DNA of 64,000 nt from Kingdonia uniflora (lineage: Eukaryota; Streptophyta; Magnoliopsida; Ranunculales; Circaeasteraceae). Made by a program: the position numbers and the translations under genes. The first letter of the stretch is position 1, and each line of letters begins with the position of its first letter. Positions 1 to 10,450 of this stretch are shown one piece after another. The notes below the pieces were generated by a model, which saw only the letters and a program-made list of their open reading frames with translations, ran no database searches and had not been told where the DNA came from. Location: NCBI GenBank assembly GCA_014058105.1, contig JACGCM010001659.1, forward strand, positions 5,639,001-5,703,000. Direction: 5' to 3'.

Positions 1-639
1 CCATCCAGTTAGTTTGTAGGGATTTATGCAAGACTCAACAAAAATATATATTGACGATGAAACAAAGTTGACTTTCCATGTTCTCGTGCTACAGTACACT
101 ACAAAATAAACAATCGAGCTGGAAAAACACAAAAGTGGAATTATCTGTTGGATGCATTAAAATTCTATCAGAGTATCTTCTTGAGGTATGATGTAGCTCA
201 AAAAAATAAAAATTGATAACCTCTTACGTATCGATAAGACTTGCCTGATCCATTGAGAAATTAAAGTAATATCGGAGGTGGTAGGAGATGACATGTTTTT
301 CTTTGACCAAATAGTAGGCCAGATCAAATGCTTGGAATCCAGAGTTCACAAATTCAATAACATTCACCAATATACAATACCTACAAAATCAAATCACAAA
401 ATCATATCAGGGTAAGCTCTAATACAAAAACCAACAAAAAAAAGCATATCAGGGAAAAAACAAAGTTCAATGAGGTAAGGAAGAATAGATAATGCACTGC
501 ACTGCACATCACCAGTAATGTATACGCTCTAGCAAGTTGTACAGGCATCAAAAGAAAGCAATAAAGAAAAGTATCATATAATTGAAAAATTGTGAAGCCG
601 CAACCTTTGTGGAACACCCAAGTTACTGAAAAATGATTA
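1..639. other. AT-rich flank, no gene seen
   Basis: I see no convincing coding sequence. The part nearest 600-640 is where the LRR pseudogene on the minus strand loses similarity, so some of it may be degenerate sequence from that gene. Confidence 0.5.
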
Positions 640-1420
640 TCTAAAAAATCTATTCCTTGAACCATTTTCAATAACCCGATTTCTATAGGGACTGAGATAG
701 TTAAAGAGTTGTGAGATATGTTCAAGACCTTACTAAGGCTGGGTAAGTTGAAAATCTCTCTTGGTATTTTCCCATTAAGTCTGTTGATGGAAAGGTCTAA
801 GGCTTGAAGGTGGTGAAAGTTTCCTCGGCTTGAAGGTATAGTTCCCGTTAAGTTGTTACCATTCAATCTCATTTCATATAAATTAGTTAGATTTCTGAGA
901 GACTCTAGTATTTTCATGAGAATTTGTTTTCGTGGAAGTAGAGGATCTGCAAGTTGGGCAACTCTCTAGTTGAATAGGGAATACCTCCAGTAAAGAAATT
1001 GTTTTCCACAGACAACTTGGCTAGGCCTACCAAGTTACAAATTTCTGCAGATACTTTTCCTTCGAACTGATTATCTCCCATCTCTAATATCGGAAGCTGA
1101 CGCGATAGGTTCCTAATAGAAGAAGGAAGCTCACCAGTAACTTATTTGTTGCAAAAGAAAACAGTTCAAGGTTAGTAGAATTTGCCGCAGAAGTAAGAAA
1201 ATCCATGCCAACTTTACCGTTTCTATGCAGCAGATTACTCCCTAGGCTTATAACTTGTAGACTTGGCAAATTGTTTAACAATGGGATTTCCCCACCGAAA
1301 TTGTTAACAGAAAGATCAATCTATTCAAGCCTTGACGTATTTGCTAGAGATGGAAGAATAGATCCGGCCAGATTGTTCCCACCAACGTATAAAGTGGTTG
1401 GTATTAGTTCAAAATATGGT
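640..1420 (-). pseudogene. LRR receptor kinase pseudogene, class XII (Xa21/EFR-like) ectodomain piece
   Basis: Read on the minus strand this is a run of extracellular leucine-rich repeats typical of class XII receptor kinases, which act in pathogen pattern recognition at the plasma membrane. From high to low coordinate I see NNLAGSILPSLAN, then NNFGGEIPLLNNLPSL, the class-typical DFLTSAANSTNLELFSFA, GELPSSIRNLSRQLPILEMG, NFFTGGIPYS, NNLTGTIPSSRGNFHHLQAL and NGKIPREIFNLPSLSKVLNI. The frame is broken by stops near 1320 and 1140 and at about 918, where the next open piece begins. Neither the signal peptide nor the transmembrane and kinase parts are present nearby. Family and decay are directly visible; which receptor it came from cannot be said. 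Confidence 0.8.
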
Positions 1421-2127
1421 TACATTGTAATGAAGTACAAATAGATACGGTGTTAGCTAGAACATGTAAGCTAGAACACAGTTATGCATAGCGCTAATGC
1501 AGAGAAAAAGATGCTCTATAGACCCCAACCTTCTATGAACTGCAACAGTTTCAAATTATGCGAAAAGCTTTATGTAGGTTAAAGCAAGCTAAAGCGATGA
1601 CTAAAGCAGAACAATATATGTTAACTATAGCATTACAATACGAATATTATTCATAGTTTTTTATACACATATTTGAAAAATTAGTTAGGAATCTTCAACA
1701 TAATCTGCAGAATACGTGAATTTTGCAGGAAAATGTTATATTTCTTTGTAGATATGTTTGCAATCGGAATTATGCCCATTTTAATACGTAGTAGGCCATC
1801 TCATTCATGCATCATTCCCTTAAATGGGAAACTAATTTTCACCTAGCTCAGGCTAGCGAATACCCGTGTCACGCCACGGATACCGATTATCTAAATCTAA
1901 TGCTTAATAAACTTTTCATGTGTATACAGTAAGAAACTAATTATTCTGAATAATATGTGAATAGATGAAAAAACTAAGTATTGCACTGTGTATGGATAAG
2001 TGCCAAATCTATAGCTTACTTATTGTTGAACAATACGAAATTGTATATCTTTTCGGATGATACGTAAAAAATGAATTACATCAGAAATGGCTCACTAAGG
2101 CTTAGTAAAAATAAATGGTTAGTGTAC
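1421..2127. other. AT-rich spacer, no gene seen
   Basis: This lies between the LRR pseudogene and the truncated 3' end of the CSLC pseudogene. I found neither LRR sequence nor the missing C-terminal CSLC exons on either strand. Confidence 0.5.
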
Positions 2128-3672
2128 CTTGACATCATTGAGATAAATGAATTTCCAACCATTTAGATGGGAATGGACTGCTATATCCATATCATCTACA
2201 GTTGTTCTCTCTAACCAGCCTCCAGAGTCTTCGAAAGTTTTGATTCGCCAAACACCCGCAGTCCCATTAAATCCAAAGAAGTTTAAGAAGACCCCATTAA
2301 CCTGTTGCTCCACCTCAAAATGGAAGTAAATATTGACATTTTGCACGCGAGTCAATAAATTCACATCCTTGTTCACAAAAGACCATCGAGCCTGAATCAA
2401 CCCCAGTTCAGAATTGTCCTATAACACAAACCAAAAACTGACACAATAAAAAAAAAGAACTAAGAAATATTTGGGTTTTTTTTTATAAGATGAGTTAAGT
2501 TTATCAACCTTGAAGTGGGTAACCGTTTGCTTAAGAAAATTGGGATTTGGTTGAAAATCTGCATCAAAAATTGCTACAAACTCAAACCTCTTAACATAAT
2601 CACAGCTCATGGCAGACTTGAGATTTCCAGCTTTGTAACCAGCTCTAACTAAATGATGCCTATAGAAAATATTGATACCCCGTTGACTCCACTTGGATAC
2701 CTCAGCCTTGATTAACCATTGAATGCTCTCATCATTGGAGTCGTCTAGAACTTGAACCAAAAAATGATATTTAGGCCAATCTATTTGACAAACAACAAAT
2801 ATAGATTGCTCGTATACCTAAAGTGGGGTCATATCGAAGTAATAATCAAAACTGGAAAACACAATCGATAAAAGTAGTTATACTTTACAATATTTTCCTA
2901 CTTATGTCTACATAATCTTAGTTTTGGATATATGAGTATATCAGTAATACTGATAGAAGAATATTAACTAAATAAATTAGCTAGGAATGAATTGAAAACA
3001 AAAAAAACGTAGAAATGATAGGAGTGTCTCACCTCCTTTTCATTACACATCGGAATCTGGATGAGAACCATAGGGTACTCATAGCCCGAACCCTCCACGT
3101 CCGCATTGAATATATCTTTATCAAAACTCGGTTTAATCTTCTTGTACTTGAGCCATTAGAGCAACACAAAAGGCTGAAAGCCCCTGAATCAGCAGAGCAA
3201 TGTAGTCGGCTCAGATTGTCAACCACGCAACATAAACCATATGTAACCACCCCTGGATCTCAGAGGTTTGTGAAATGTGTAAGTTGGGGTTTTGAAAATA
3301 CTGCCAACCGTTCAAATGAGCGAAAACTGATCAAAAACTAAAACACCCAAAGAGACCAATTAAAAGCCACGAATAAATTTGAACCGCAACTTCCCCTTAT
3401 TGGACTTCTCATTCTCTATTGTAACTCCTGTCTGAAAATCAACCTTTTCTTGATAGTTCCAAGCAATGTTCAGAGGACAGCCCCATGGATCGATGAGCCT
3501 TAAGAAGCGAAACTCACGTGTATTGCTTCACATTTTTTTCCACGTCGAAATGTGGTTTCTGGATCATCAATTTCTACTAAGAAATAGTTGGGGTTCTCCA
3601 TAGTCACAATGACATGAGTTCCTTTCCTAGTATCCTTCCCCCATAATACTGAAAATCTAAGCTTGGGGCCAT
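2128..3672 (-). pseudogene. Cellulose-synthase-like C (xyloglucan glucan synthase) pseudogene, 3' truncated
   Basis: CSLC proteins are Golgi family 2 glycosyltransferases that make the beta-1,4-glucan backbone of xyloglucan. Three exons are visible on the minus strand: 3672-3033, 2817-2509 and 2418-2128. All have GT/AG borders and in-phase joins. Exon 1 starts MAP and carries [20 protein letters not shown], the conserved QTSEIQGWLHMVYVAWLTI and the end [14 protein letters not shown]. Exon 2 holds [12 protein letters not shown] and the UDP-binding [18 protein letters not shown]. Exon 3 holds [20 protein letters not shown] and [14 protein letters not shown], the second catalytic region. Exon 1 is broken by a frameshift within the first dozen codons, an Arg-to-TGA stop before ADYIA, a stop before WLKYKKIKP and apparent loss of about 15 residues. 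The later exons with the QQHRW region and the last membrane helices are missing. Exons 2 and 3 are clean, so decay is probably fairly recent. Confidence 0.88.
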
Positions 3673-3993
3673 ATCCCCTCTCTTTTAGATTTCTCTTGAT
3701 CCAGAACCTGCAAATCGAACATGAACCCTAAATACCTCAAACAAACAAACCCCCATTATCTTTAAAATCACCATTGATTGTACTTGAAACCATGAAATCA
3801 ACATATTGAAACCATGAAATTGCTAAGCCCAGATAAAGACATTGAAGAGAAGATCGAAAACCCCAAACTCAATTGATTTAAATCCTTGCTCGGTTCAAGA
3901 CCAAACTCAAATTGATTGAAAATCTAAAAGAGAGATCGAATCACGCCTATCAATCAATAGGAGAGATCGAATCACGCCTGCTACGACTTCATG
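3673..3993 (-). other. 5' leader/upstream region of the CSLC pseudogene
   Basis: A splice-acceptor-like TTTGCAG at about 3708-3714 (minus strand) suggests a leader intron just upstream of the CSLC start. Around 3930-3980 a block of about 20 bases (GAGAGATCGAATCACGCCT) occurs twice with a short spacer. Confidence 0.35.
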
Positions 3994-3999
3994 GTGTGT

Positions 4000-4014
4000 G
4001 AGAGAGAGAGAGAG
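4000..4014. repeat. GA microsatellite
   Basis: Uninterrupted AG dinucleotide run between the divergent CSLC and PPR pseudogenes, a common feature of plant 5' leaders. Confidence 0.8.
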
Positions 4015-4072
4015 GCAATTCACAAAATTTTAAAGCGTAGGGAGACAGGGAGGGTGCTGGTTTTGTTTTTGT

Positions 4073-4701
4073 TTGGAGAAGAAAGTGTCGGGGGAGGAGA
4101 AGATAAATTTTGACTCGGGTTCCATTGTCTGCTCTAATGAAGGAGAGACACAAAGGTGTAATCTTGATTTTCTCCATGTAATGGAACAACGTGGTGTTCG
4201 AGCCGATTGTAACACATACATTTGGTTACTTAAGGGATGTGGGTCATTTGGAGAGGTTAAGAGCTTCATGGAAGGATTTTGAAGTCTGGGTTTGATGGGG
4301 AATCACTTTTGTGTGATCAAGTCATTGATGTTTATATTGGGTTTGGTGAATTTGAGTGTGGGGTTGAAGTGCTTGAAGATATGCCTTAAAAAGAGGGTAT
4401 CTTCTAGGTTAAGAGCTTCATGGAAGGATTTTGAAGTCTGGGTTTGATGGGGAATCACTTTTGTGTGGTCAAGTCATTGATGTTTATATTGGGTTTGGTG
4501 AATTTGAGTGTGGGGTTGGAGTGTTTGGAGATATGCCTCAAAAAGAGGGTAACTTCTTGGAATTGTATGGTTCATGGTTTAACGAGGGGACGATTGGGTG
4601 ATCGAAGGGTGTTGCATTTGTTTTTGAGGATGATTCGGGAAGGTGGCTCGGTTTCAGACCGTGATACTTTTTGCGGTGTTTTAATAAGAGGGATAACATA
4701 A
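4073..4701 (+). pseudogene. PPR protein pseudogene, N-terminal part (DYW/E type, MEF-like)
   Basis: PPR proteins are organelle RNA-binding proteins, usually encoded without introns. The first block reads LHVMEQRGVRADCNTYIWLL then KGCGSFGEVKSFM, close to the MEERGVRANxQTYLWLLEGC start of a conserved plant editing-type PPR family. After a stop at about 4280, a second block, also in PPR register, reads KKRVTSWNCMVHGLTRGRLG and then VLHLFLRMIREGGSVSD. Coding similarity stops near 4700, where DUF707-derived sequence begins. More PPR sequence, apparently from later in the same kind of gene, reappears at 6489. So the gene looks split by inserted DNA. A 152-bp internal tandem duplication adds a further break. 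Family confident; exact ortholog inferred from recall of motifs. Confidence 0.75.
4254..4557 (+). repeat. 152-bp tandem duplication inside the PPR pseudogene
   Basis: The block starting AGGTTAAGAGCTTCATGG at 4254 is repeated at 4406 with only a handful of differences. In the first copy the later codons contain TAA (ATGCCTTAAAAAG) where the second has CAA (ATGCCTCAAAAAG). Confidence 0.9.
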
Positions 4702-4811
4702 ATGCAGCAGTTAAAAAGGTTTTACTACTTATTTTTTTCTTTTCCTTTATTTGTATTTGTATTTGTATTTGTCTGAGATACTGATTTTTCTACTTTTATG
4801 TTTCTTGGTAG

Positions 4812-6219
4812 TTTTCTGAGGATTTTGCAATTTTACTTTTTCACTATGATCTTCGGATAACTGAATGGGATCAGTTTAAGTGGTCAAAGCGTGCGATTCA
4901 TATCAGCATAAAGAAGTAAACAAAATGGTACAAAGTTATATGATTTTGCATAGTGCCACATTCACTTATATGCTATACCTAGGTAGAAGATTTCTGTATC
5001 GGCCAGGCCAAACTATATAGTTTTCTGCTATATTAAGAACTTATGAATGCAACTATAGATCCATGTAAGTTTTATTGTGCAAATGGTTATGACCCAGTCT
5101 CTTTTATTTTTGCTAGGTGGTATGCAAAGCGGTTTCTTCATCCAGATGTAGTAGCTGCATATGAGTACATTTTTATCTGGGATGAAGATCTTGGAGTTGA
5201 ACACTTTAATGTAGACAAGTAGTTTTTTTTGTTTTCTCTTATTAGTTAAACTCGATTGTTAACTATAATTAATGGTAACTGCTTTGCTTTATGTGATGTT
5301 ATTAAACGACAATAGGGAATGTTTTCTACACACATAAATGGAAATTGGCATCTGTGTAATTATAGTTTGTGTATATGCAATCACAGTTCACCTCTTGCCT
5401 CTACTATTTTATTCCCCAAAACAATATTTTCATTCCATCTTGACCTATTATGATAGTTTTGCAACTTTGAATGGCCTACTTTGAAACTGGCAACCTTGAC
5501 CCGTGGTAGTTTTTTGCCTATTAATTGTTGTCTGCTACATTTGTGACAAGTACATTTAACTCATAAAGAAGCATGGCCTGGAAATATCTCAACCAGTTCT
5601 AGTGCCAAACAAAGGATTGACATGGCAGATGACGAAGAGGAGAGGTGACAGTGAAGTTCACAAGTACGACTTACCAACTTATTTTCTCTTTTCCAAACAT
5701 TTTTGTTCTTAAGTTTGAAAGTTGGTTACTGAGGCTGGATACAGTCCCTGTACTCAACAGTCAGTATAAACCAGTTTGTCTTTCTTGTAGGAAAATAGAA
5801 GAGAAACCGGGCTGGTGTACTGACCCACATTTGCCACCATGTACAATGTACTTACCTCCCCACTCTATCAAATGTTATTTTGTGTTAATGAAACTCTTGA
5901 AATATTCTCCTACATATGACGTGCCCTAAATTAGGATTGAATGCTTAATTTTCTCATTTGGTTCAATTTTGTAGAAATTATGGCGCCTATATTTTCTCGG
6001 GAAGCATGGCGTTGTATGTGGCATTTGATTCAAGTAGTTCCAAAGATGACAAGCACACTTCTTCAGCTTTTTTATTTGGGTTTTCTATTTTTTCACTTTG
6101 GGATGCAATGTAGTATTGCTTCAATTTGTACTTTTTAGTAACATTAAACGTTATTCATCTTGCAGAATGATTTGGTTCATGGATGGGGCTTGGACTTTGC
6201 ACTAAGTAGATGTGTAGAG
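4812..6219 (+). pseudogene. DUF707 protein pseudogene, copy A (six exons of the C-terminal half)
   Basis: DUF707 (PF05212) proteins are plant proteins with no firmly established biochemical role. Exons by splice sites: 4812-4927 (FSEDFAILLFHYDLR), 5117-5218 (WYAKRFLHPDVVAAYEYIF), 5551-5663 (KKHGLEISQPVLVPNKG), 5791 to about 5837 (IEEKPGWCTDPHLPPC), about 5966-6033 (FVEIMAPIFSREAWRCMWHL) and 6166-6219 (NDLVHGWGLDFALSRCVE). Broken by CAA-to-TAA in the first exon (AAGAAGTAAACAAAATGG), TAC-ATT-TAA at the start of the third and a weakened acceptor there. The first exons and the final exon are missing. What follows instead is PPR sequence. Copy B lacks the first stop but has others. Confidence 0.88.
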
Positions 6220-6488
6220 GTGAATTTGTTATGTTCTTTGTGGAAACTTATTTACATGCTCATATATTAAACATACGTAATGAAGAAAGGAAATGACCTA
6301 TGCATTACTGTATTTTGCTGTGCCCTGTGGCAAAATACTCTCTTAAAATATTTATATAGCACAAGCTGGGGAGCCCGCGAGAGTTGCTTAATGCTTGATA
6401 TCCTTAATCAACATCTGCTATAAGCTTTGATGTCATTAGGAAACCTCATGAAAATTTATGTCTTAATTAAATCAAGAGGATTCCAATT
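6220..6488. other. Spacer between DUF707 and PPR pieces, copy A
   Basis: Starts with an intact GT donor after the last DUF707 exon, then AT-rich sequence without the expected final DUF707 exon. Duplicated in copy B at 8975-9242. Confidence 0.5.
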
Positions 6489-6704
6489 GTGGGTAAGCCT
6501 TTGGTTGATTTGTATGCAAATAATGGGTATGTGAATTCAGCTTGGTTGGTCTTTGAACATTTGTGTTGGCATGATAGTGTTTCCTTTGTGGCTATGATCT
6601 TTGGGTTTTCTCGAAATAACGTTGAACATGGAGCTCTTAATGTCTTTATTCAAATGCTAAAATCTGGGATCACCCCAACTCCTTATGCATTTTCTGCTGT
6701 CTTA
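6489..6704 (+). pseudogene. PPR pseudogene fragment, copy A
   Basis: An open stretch of about 72 codons reads KPLVDLYANNGYVNSAWLVF and NVFIQMLKSGITPTPYAFSA, two consecutive PPR motifs of the E/DYW type. It matches the middle of the same family as the 4073-4701 piece. It therefore looks like the other side of one PPR gene interrupted by the DUF707 block. PPR similarity stops at SAVL. The frame continues to 6947 over a roughly 49-bp tandem repeat starting CTTGGGCAAA, which is not PPR. Confidence 0.78.
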
Positions 6705-7015
6705 TGCTTAAATCTTGGGCAAAGTAGCAAGTTAAGGCTTTGGGAGTATTGGCACTTCAACCTTGGGCAAAAAGGGCTACTTCAGGCTTTGGGAGGGTAT
6801 GCACTTCAATCTTGGGGGAAGGATACAATTAAACTTAATCTAGAAGTATACATACAAAAAAATTGGTTAAATAACAATAAATTCAATTTCATTAACAATA
6901 AAACCACCTCCCATCAACGGCTATATATGATTTTAGCCAAACATTAATGTCATACTACAAAAGATTTGCATTGTTATCTAAAAGAGACCTGTGAAATTCA
7001 TTACGTTTATAATCT

Positions 7016-7466
7016 TTGGGAAGATCAGCCTATTATCCCTAAATTAACTTTTATTCGTTAAGCGACGACCCTTCTACTCGGCACCGTCGGATCACTAAGG
7101 CCGACTTTCATCCCTGCTCAACGGGTGGGTCTTGCAGTTAAGCTCCCTTCTGTCTTTGCACTCGAGAGCCAATCTTCGTCCGGCCCGAGGAAACCTTTGT
7201 ACGCCTCCGTTACCTTTTGGGGGGCCTACGCCCCATAGAAACTGTCTACCTGACTACCTGAGACTGTCCCTTGGCCCGTAGGTCCTGGCACAAGGTTAGA
7301 ATTCTAGCTTTTCCAGAGTGGTATCTCACTGATGGCTCCGCCCCTCGGGAAGAGGGCCTTCTTCACCTTCCACCTAAGCTGCGCAGGAAAGGCCCAAAGC
7401 CAATCCCTGGGAACAGTAAAGCTTGATAGGGTCTTTCTATCCAGATGCGGGTAGTCCGCATCTTCA
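7016..7466 (-). pseudogene. Plastid 23S rRNA fragment in the nucleus (NUPT)
   Basis: Read on the minus strand this is domain V of chloroplast 23S rRNA, recognisable from the complement of GATGCGGACTACC, GCTTTGGGCCTTTCCTGCGC, GGTGGAAGGTGAAGAAGGCC and, at the other end, AGGCTGATCTTCCC. Compared with my memory of plastid 23S it has scattered substitutions and a small tandem insertion at about 7246-7255 (CTACCTGACTACCTG). It is not a functional rRNA gene. It sits exactly between the two copies of the 2.26-kb duplication, so plastid DNA was probably captured when the break behind the duplication was repaired. Confidence 0.92.
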
Positions 7467-7573
7467 AAGGTTTTTAATGATGCTATCACTACTTTTTTTT
7501 CTTTTTTTTTCTCATTATTTGTATTTGTATTTGTCTGAGATACTGATTTTTCTACTTTTATGCTTCTTTGTAG

Positions 7574-8974
7574 TTTTCTGAGGAATTTTCAATTTTACTT
7601 TTTCACTATGATGGTCGGACAACTGAATAGGATCAGTTTGAGTGGTCAAAGCGTGCAATTTATATCAACATAAAGAAGCAAACAAAATGGTACAAAGTTA
7701 TATGATTTCGCATAGTGCCATATTCACTTATATGCTATACCTAGGTAGAAGACTTCTGTATCGGCCAAACTATATAGTTTTCTGCTATATTAAGAACTTA
7801 TGAATGCAACTGTAGATCCATGTAAGTTTTATTGTGCAAATGGTTATGAACCAGTTTCTTTTATCTTTGCTAGATGGTATGCAAAGCGGTTTCTTCATCC
7901 AGATGTAGTAGCTGCATATGAGTACATTTTTATCTGGGACAAAGATCTTAGAGTTGAACACTTTAATGAAGACAACTAATTTTTTTTTGTTTTCTCTTAT
8001 TAGTTAATCTCGATTGCTAACTATAATTTATGGTAACTGCTTTGCTTTATGTGATGTTATTAAACGACTATAGGAAGTGTTTTCTACACACATAAATGGA
8101 AATTGGCATCTATGTAATTATAGTTCGGCTATATGTAATCACAGTTCACCTCTTGCCTCTACTATTTTCTGCCCCAAAACAATATTTTCATTCCATCTTG
8201 ACCTATTATGATAGTTTTGCAACTTTGAATGGCCTACTTTGAAACTGGCGACCTTGACCTGTGGTCGTTTTTTGCCCATTAATAATGTCTACTATGTTTG
8301 TGACAGGTACATTAAACTCATAAAGAAGCATGGCTTGGAAATATCTCAACCAGGTCTAGTGCCAAACAAAGGATTGACATGGCAGATGACGAAGAGGAGA
8401 GGTGACAGTGAAGTTCACAAGTACGACTTACCAACTTATTTTCTCTTTTCCAAACATTTTTGTTCTTAAGTTTGAAAGTTGGTTACTGAGGCTGGATACA
8501 GTCCCTGTACTCAACAGTCAGTATAAACCAGTTTGTCTTTTTTGTAGGAAAACATAAGAGAAACCGGGCTGGTGTACTGACCCACATTTGCCACCATGTG
8601 CAACGTATTTACCTCCCCACTCTATCTAATGTAATTTTGTGTTGCTGAAACTCTTGAAATATTCTCCTACATATGACGTGCCCTAAATTAGGATTGAATG
8701 CTTAATTTTCTCATTTGGTTCAATTTTGTAGAAATTATGGCCCCTATATTTTCTCGGGAAGCATATTGTGTGTGGCATTTGATTCAGGTAGTTCCAAAGA
8801 TGACAAGCACACTTCTTCAGCTTTTTAATTTGGTGTTTTCTATTTTTCCACTTTGGGATGCAATGTAGTATTGCTTCAATTTGTACTTTTTAGTAACATT
8901 AAACGTTATTCATCTTACAGAATGATTTAGTTCATGGATGGGGCTTGGACTTTGCACTAAGTAGACGTGTAGAG
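7574..8974 (+). pseudogene. DUF707 protein pseudogene, copy B
   Basis: Same exon set as copy A: 7574-7689, 7874-7975, 8307-8420, 8547-8604, about 8723-8787 and 8921-8974. It keeps KKQTKW where copy A has a stop, and YIKLIKKHGLEISQPGLVPN is intact. It has its own lesions: TGG-to-TAG in the first exon (CTGAATAGGATCAG), a TGA formed across the first splice junction, a GT-to-CT donor loss after the second exon (GACAACTAAT), and a TAA in the fourth (ACATAAGAG). In both copies no acceptor AG lies immediately before FVEIMAP (TTCAATTTTGTAGAA, where TTCAG would be expected), a change that would predate the duplication. Confidence 0.87.
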
Positions 8975-9242
8975 GTGAATTTGTTATCTTCTTTGTGGAA
9001 ACTTATTTACATGCTCATATATTAAACATACGTAACGAAGAAAGGAAATGACCTACGCATTGCTGTATTTTGCTGTGCCCTGTGGCAAAATACTCTCTTA
9101 AAATATTTATATAGCACAAGCTGGGGAGCCCGCGAGAGTTGCTTAATGTTTGATATCCTTAATCAACATTGCTATAAGCTTTGATGTCATTAGGAAACCT
9201 CATGAAAATTTATGTCTTAATTAAATCAAGAGGATTCCAATT

Positions 9243-9458
9243 GTGGGCAAGCCTTTGGTTGATTTGTATGCAAAGAATGAGTATGTGAATTCAGTTTGGT
9301 TGGTCTTTGAACATTTGTGTTGGCATAATAGTGTTTCCTTTGTGGCTATGATCTCTGGGTTATCTCGGAATAATCTTGAACATGGAGCTCTTAATGTCTT
9401 TATTCAAATGCTAAAATCTGGGATCACCCCAACTCCTTATGCATTCTCTGTTGTCTTA
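9243..9458 (+). pseudogene. PPR pseudogene fragment, copy B
   Basis: Duplicate of the copy A piece: KPLVDLYAKNEYVNSVWLVF, then VSFVAMISGLSRNNLEHGAL and NVFIQMLKSGITPTPYAFSV. The frame is open but has no plausible start or partner upstream, so it is a fragment. The open frame runs to 9599 over the same short tandem repeat. Confidence 0.78.
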
Positions 9459-9768
9459 TGCTTAAATCTTGGGCAAAGTAGCAAGTTAAGGCTTTGGGAG
9501 TGTTGGCACTTCAACCTTGGGCAAAAAGGGCTACTTCAGGCTTTGGGAGGTTATGCACTTCAATCTTGGGGGAAGGTTACAATTAAACTTAATCTATAAA
9601 TATACATACAAAAAAATTGGTTAAATAACAATAAATACAATTTCATTAACAATAAAACCACCTCCCATCAACGGCTATATATGATTTTAGCCAAACATTA
9701 ATGTCATACGACAAAAGATTTGCATTGTTATCTAAAAGAGACTTGTGAAATTCATTACGTTTATAATT

Positions 9769-10300
9769 CAAAAAATAGTACAAAACCCTATCTTATTCCC
9801 AAAAATAATGCGTTTACGCGCTCGTAGGCGTGTGCGTAATTGCTCATATCAAAGAAATTGGGTAACATTTTCCCGGTTTTATAGACTAATTATTTCATAA
9901 ACCTGTATAGCAATCACAAAGAAAATTAGGTAACACTTCCCTAGTTTTTATAAACTTATATAATAATCATTCAACACAACTACACCTTACAACATGCACA
10001 AAAACACTTTTATGCGATGTTTTAAGTTTCTTATAATCTCTTTATTAAATCAGGGCGGTGTTTTTGCTGCTTTGGACAAGTCTACCTTATGTCCAAATAC
10101 AAAGAGGTGCTACGATGGGTTCTGAGTGCCTCGAGGTTGACATGTGGAGGGGTTGTTTTGGAACTTTAAGTTTTAACTCCAAAACCTGAAAAACTTACCC
10201 CCGACTAAAAAACCTTTATCTTCCTCCTCGACTCAAAATTTCACCTCTTCCAAAATAAAACAAAAACAATGATCTCCTTCAAACAAAACAAAGTTCTACG
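9769..10300. repeat. Dispersed repeat, inverted relative to 32305-32535
   Basis: The reverse complement of about 9845-10045 matches 32305-32535, sharing AAAGTGTTTTTGTGCATGTTG, ATGTTG(A)CCCAATTT and TAAAACxxxGGAAGTGTT blocks. A GC-richer patch at 9808-9836 (TTTACGCGCTCGTAGGCGTG) could be a terminal hairpin of a Helitron-like element, but I could not confirm this. The rest is AT-rich without genes. Confidence 0.55.
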
Positions 10301-10450
10301 ATGTCTCTTTCTCTCTCAGCACTTATGGAGATTCTGGCGTTGTTCTCTATCCTTCTTAAAGCTTCGAAGTTTGAATATGTTCACTCTCCATCTCGAAGCA
10401 AATGGGTACTACTCTCTCTCTTTCTGCAGGGTTTATCTAATCTAGGTTTA
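10301..10450 (+). other. Short open frame with signal-peptide-like start, doubtful
   Basis: An ATG opens about 50 codons beginning MSLSLSALMEILALFSILLK, which would make a hydrophobic N-terminus. It follows a CT-rich leader-like stretch and could be a remnant first exon. No downstream exon is recognised, and CT-rich DNA readily gives Ser/Leu-rich frames by chance. Confidence 0.15.

Larger units (their letters stand above)
4745..7012 (+). repeat. Direct duplication, copy A (DUF707 + PPR fragment block)
   Basis: About 2.27 kb that recurs at 7512-9768 in the same orientation. Both copies open with a TTTGTATTTGTATTTG run followed by TCTGAGATACTGATTTT and close at CATTACGTTTATAAT. Exons, introns and the following PPR piece are all co-linear, so this is a DNA-level duplication. 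Confidence 0.93.
7512..9768 (+). repeat. Direct duplication, copy B
   Basis: Second copy of 4745-7012. It differs by scattered substitutions and small indels and has lost one TTTGTA unit at the start. It ends at the same CATTACGTTTATAAT sequence, after which the flanks differ. Confidence 0.93.

Noticed and set aside
7304..7489. Minus-strand open frame within the plastid fragment
   Set aside because: This is 23S rRNA sequence, not coding.
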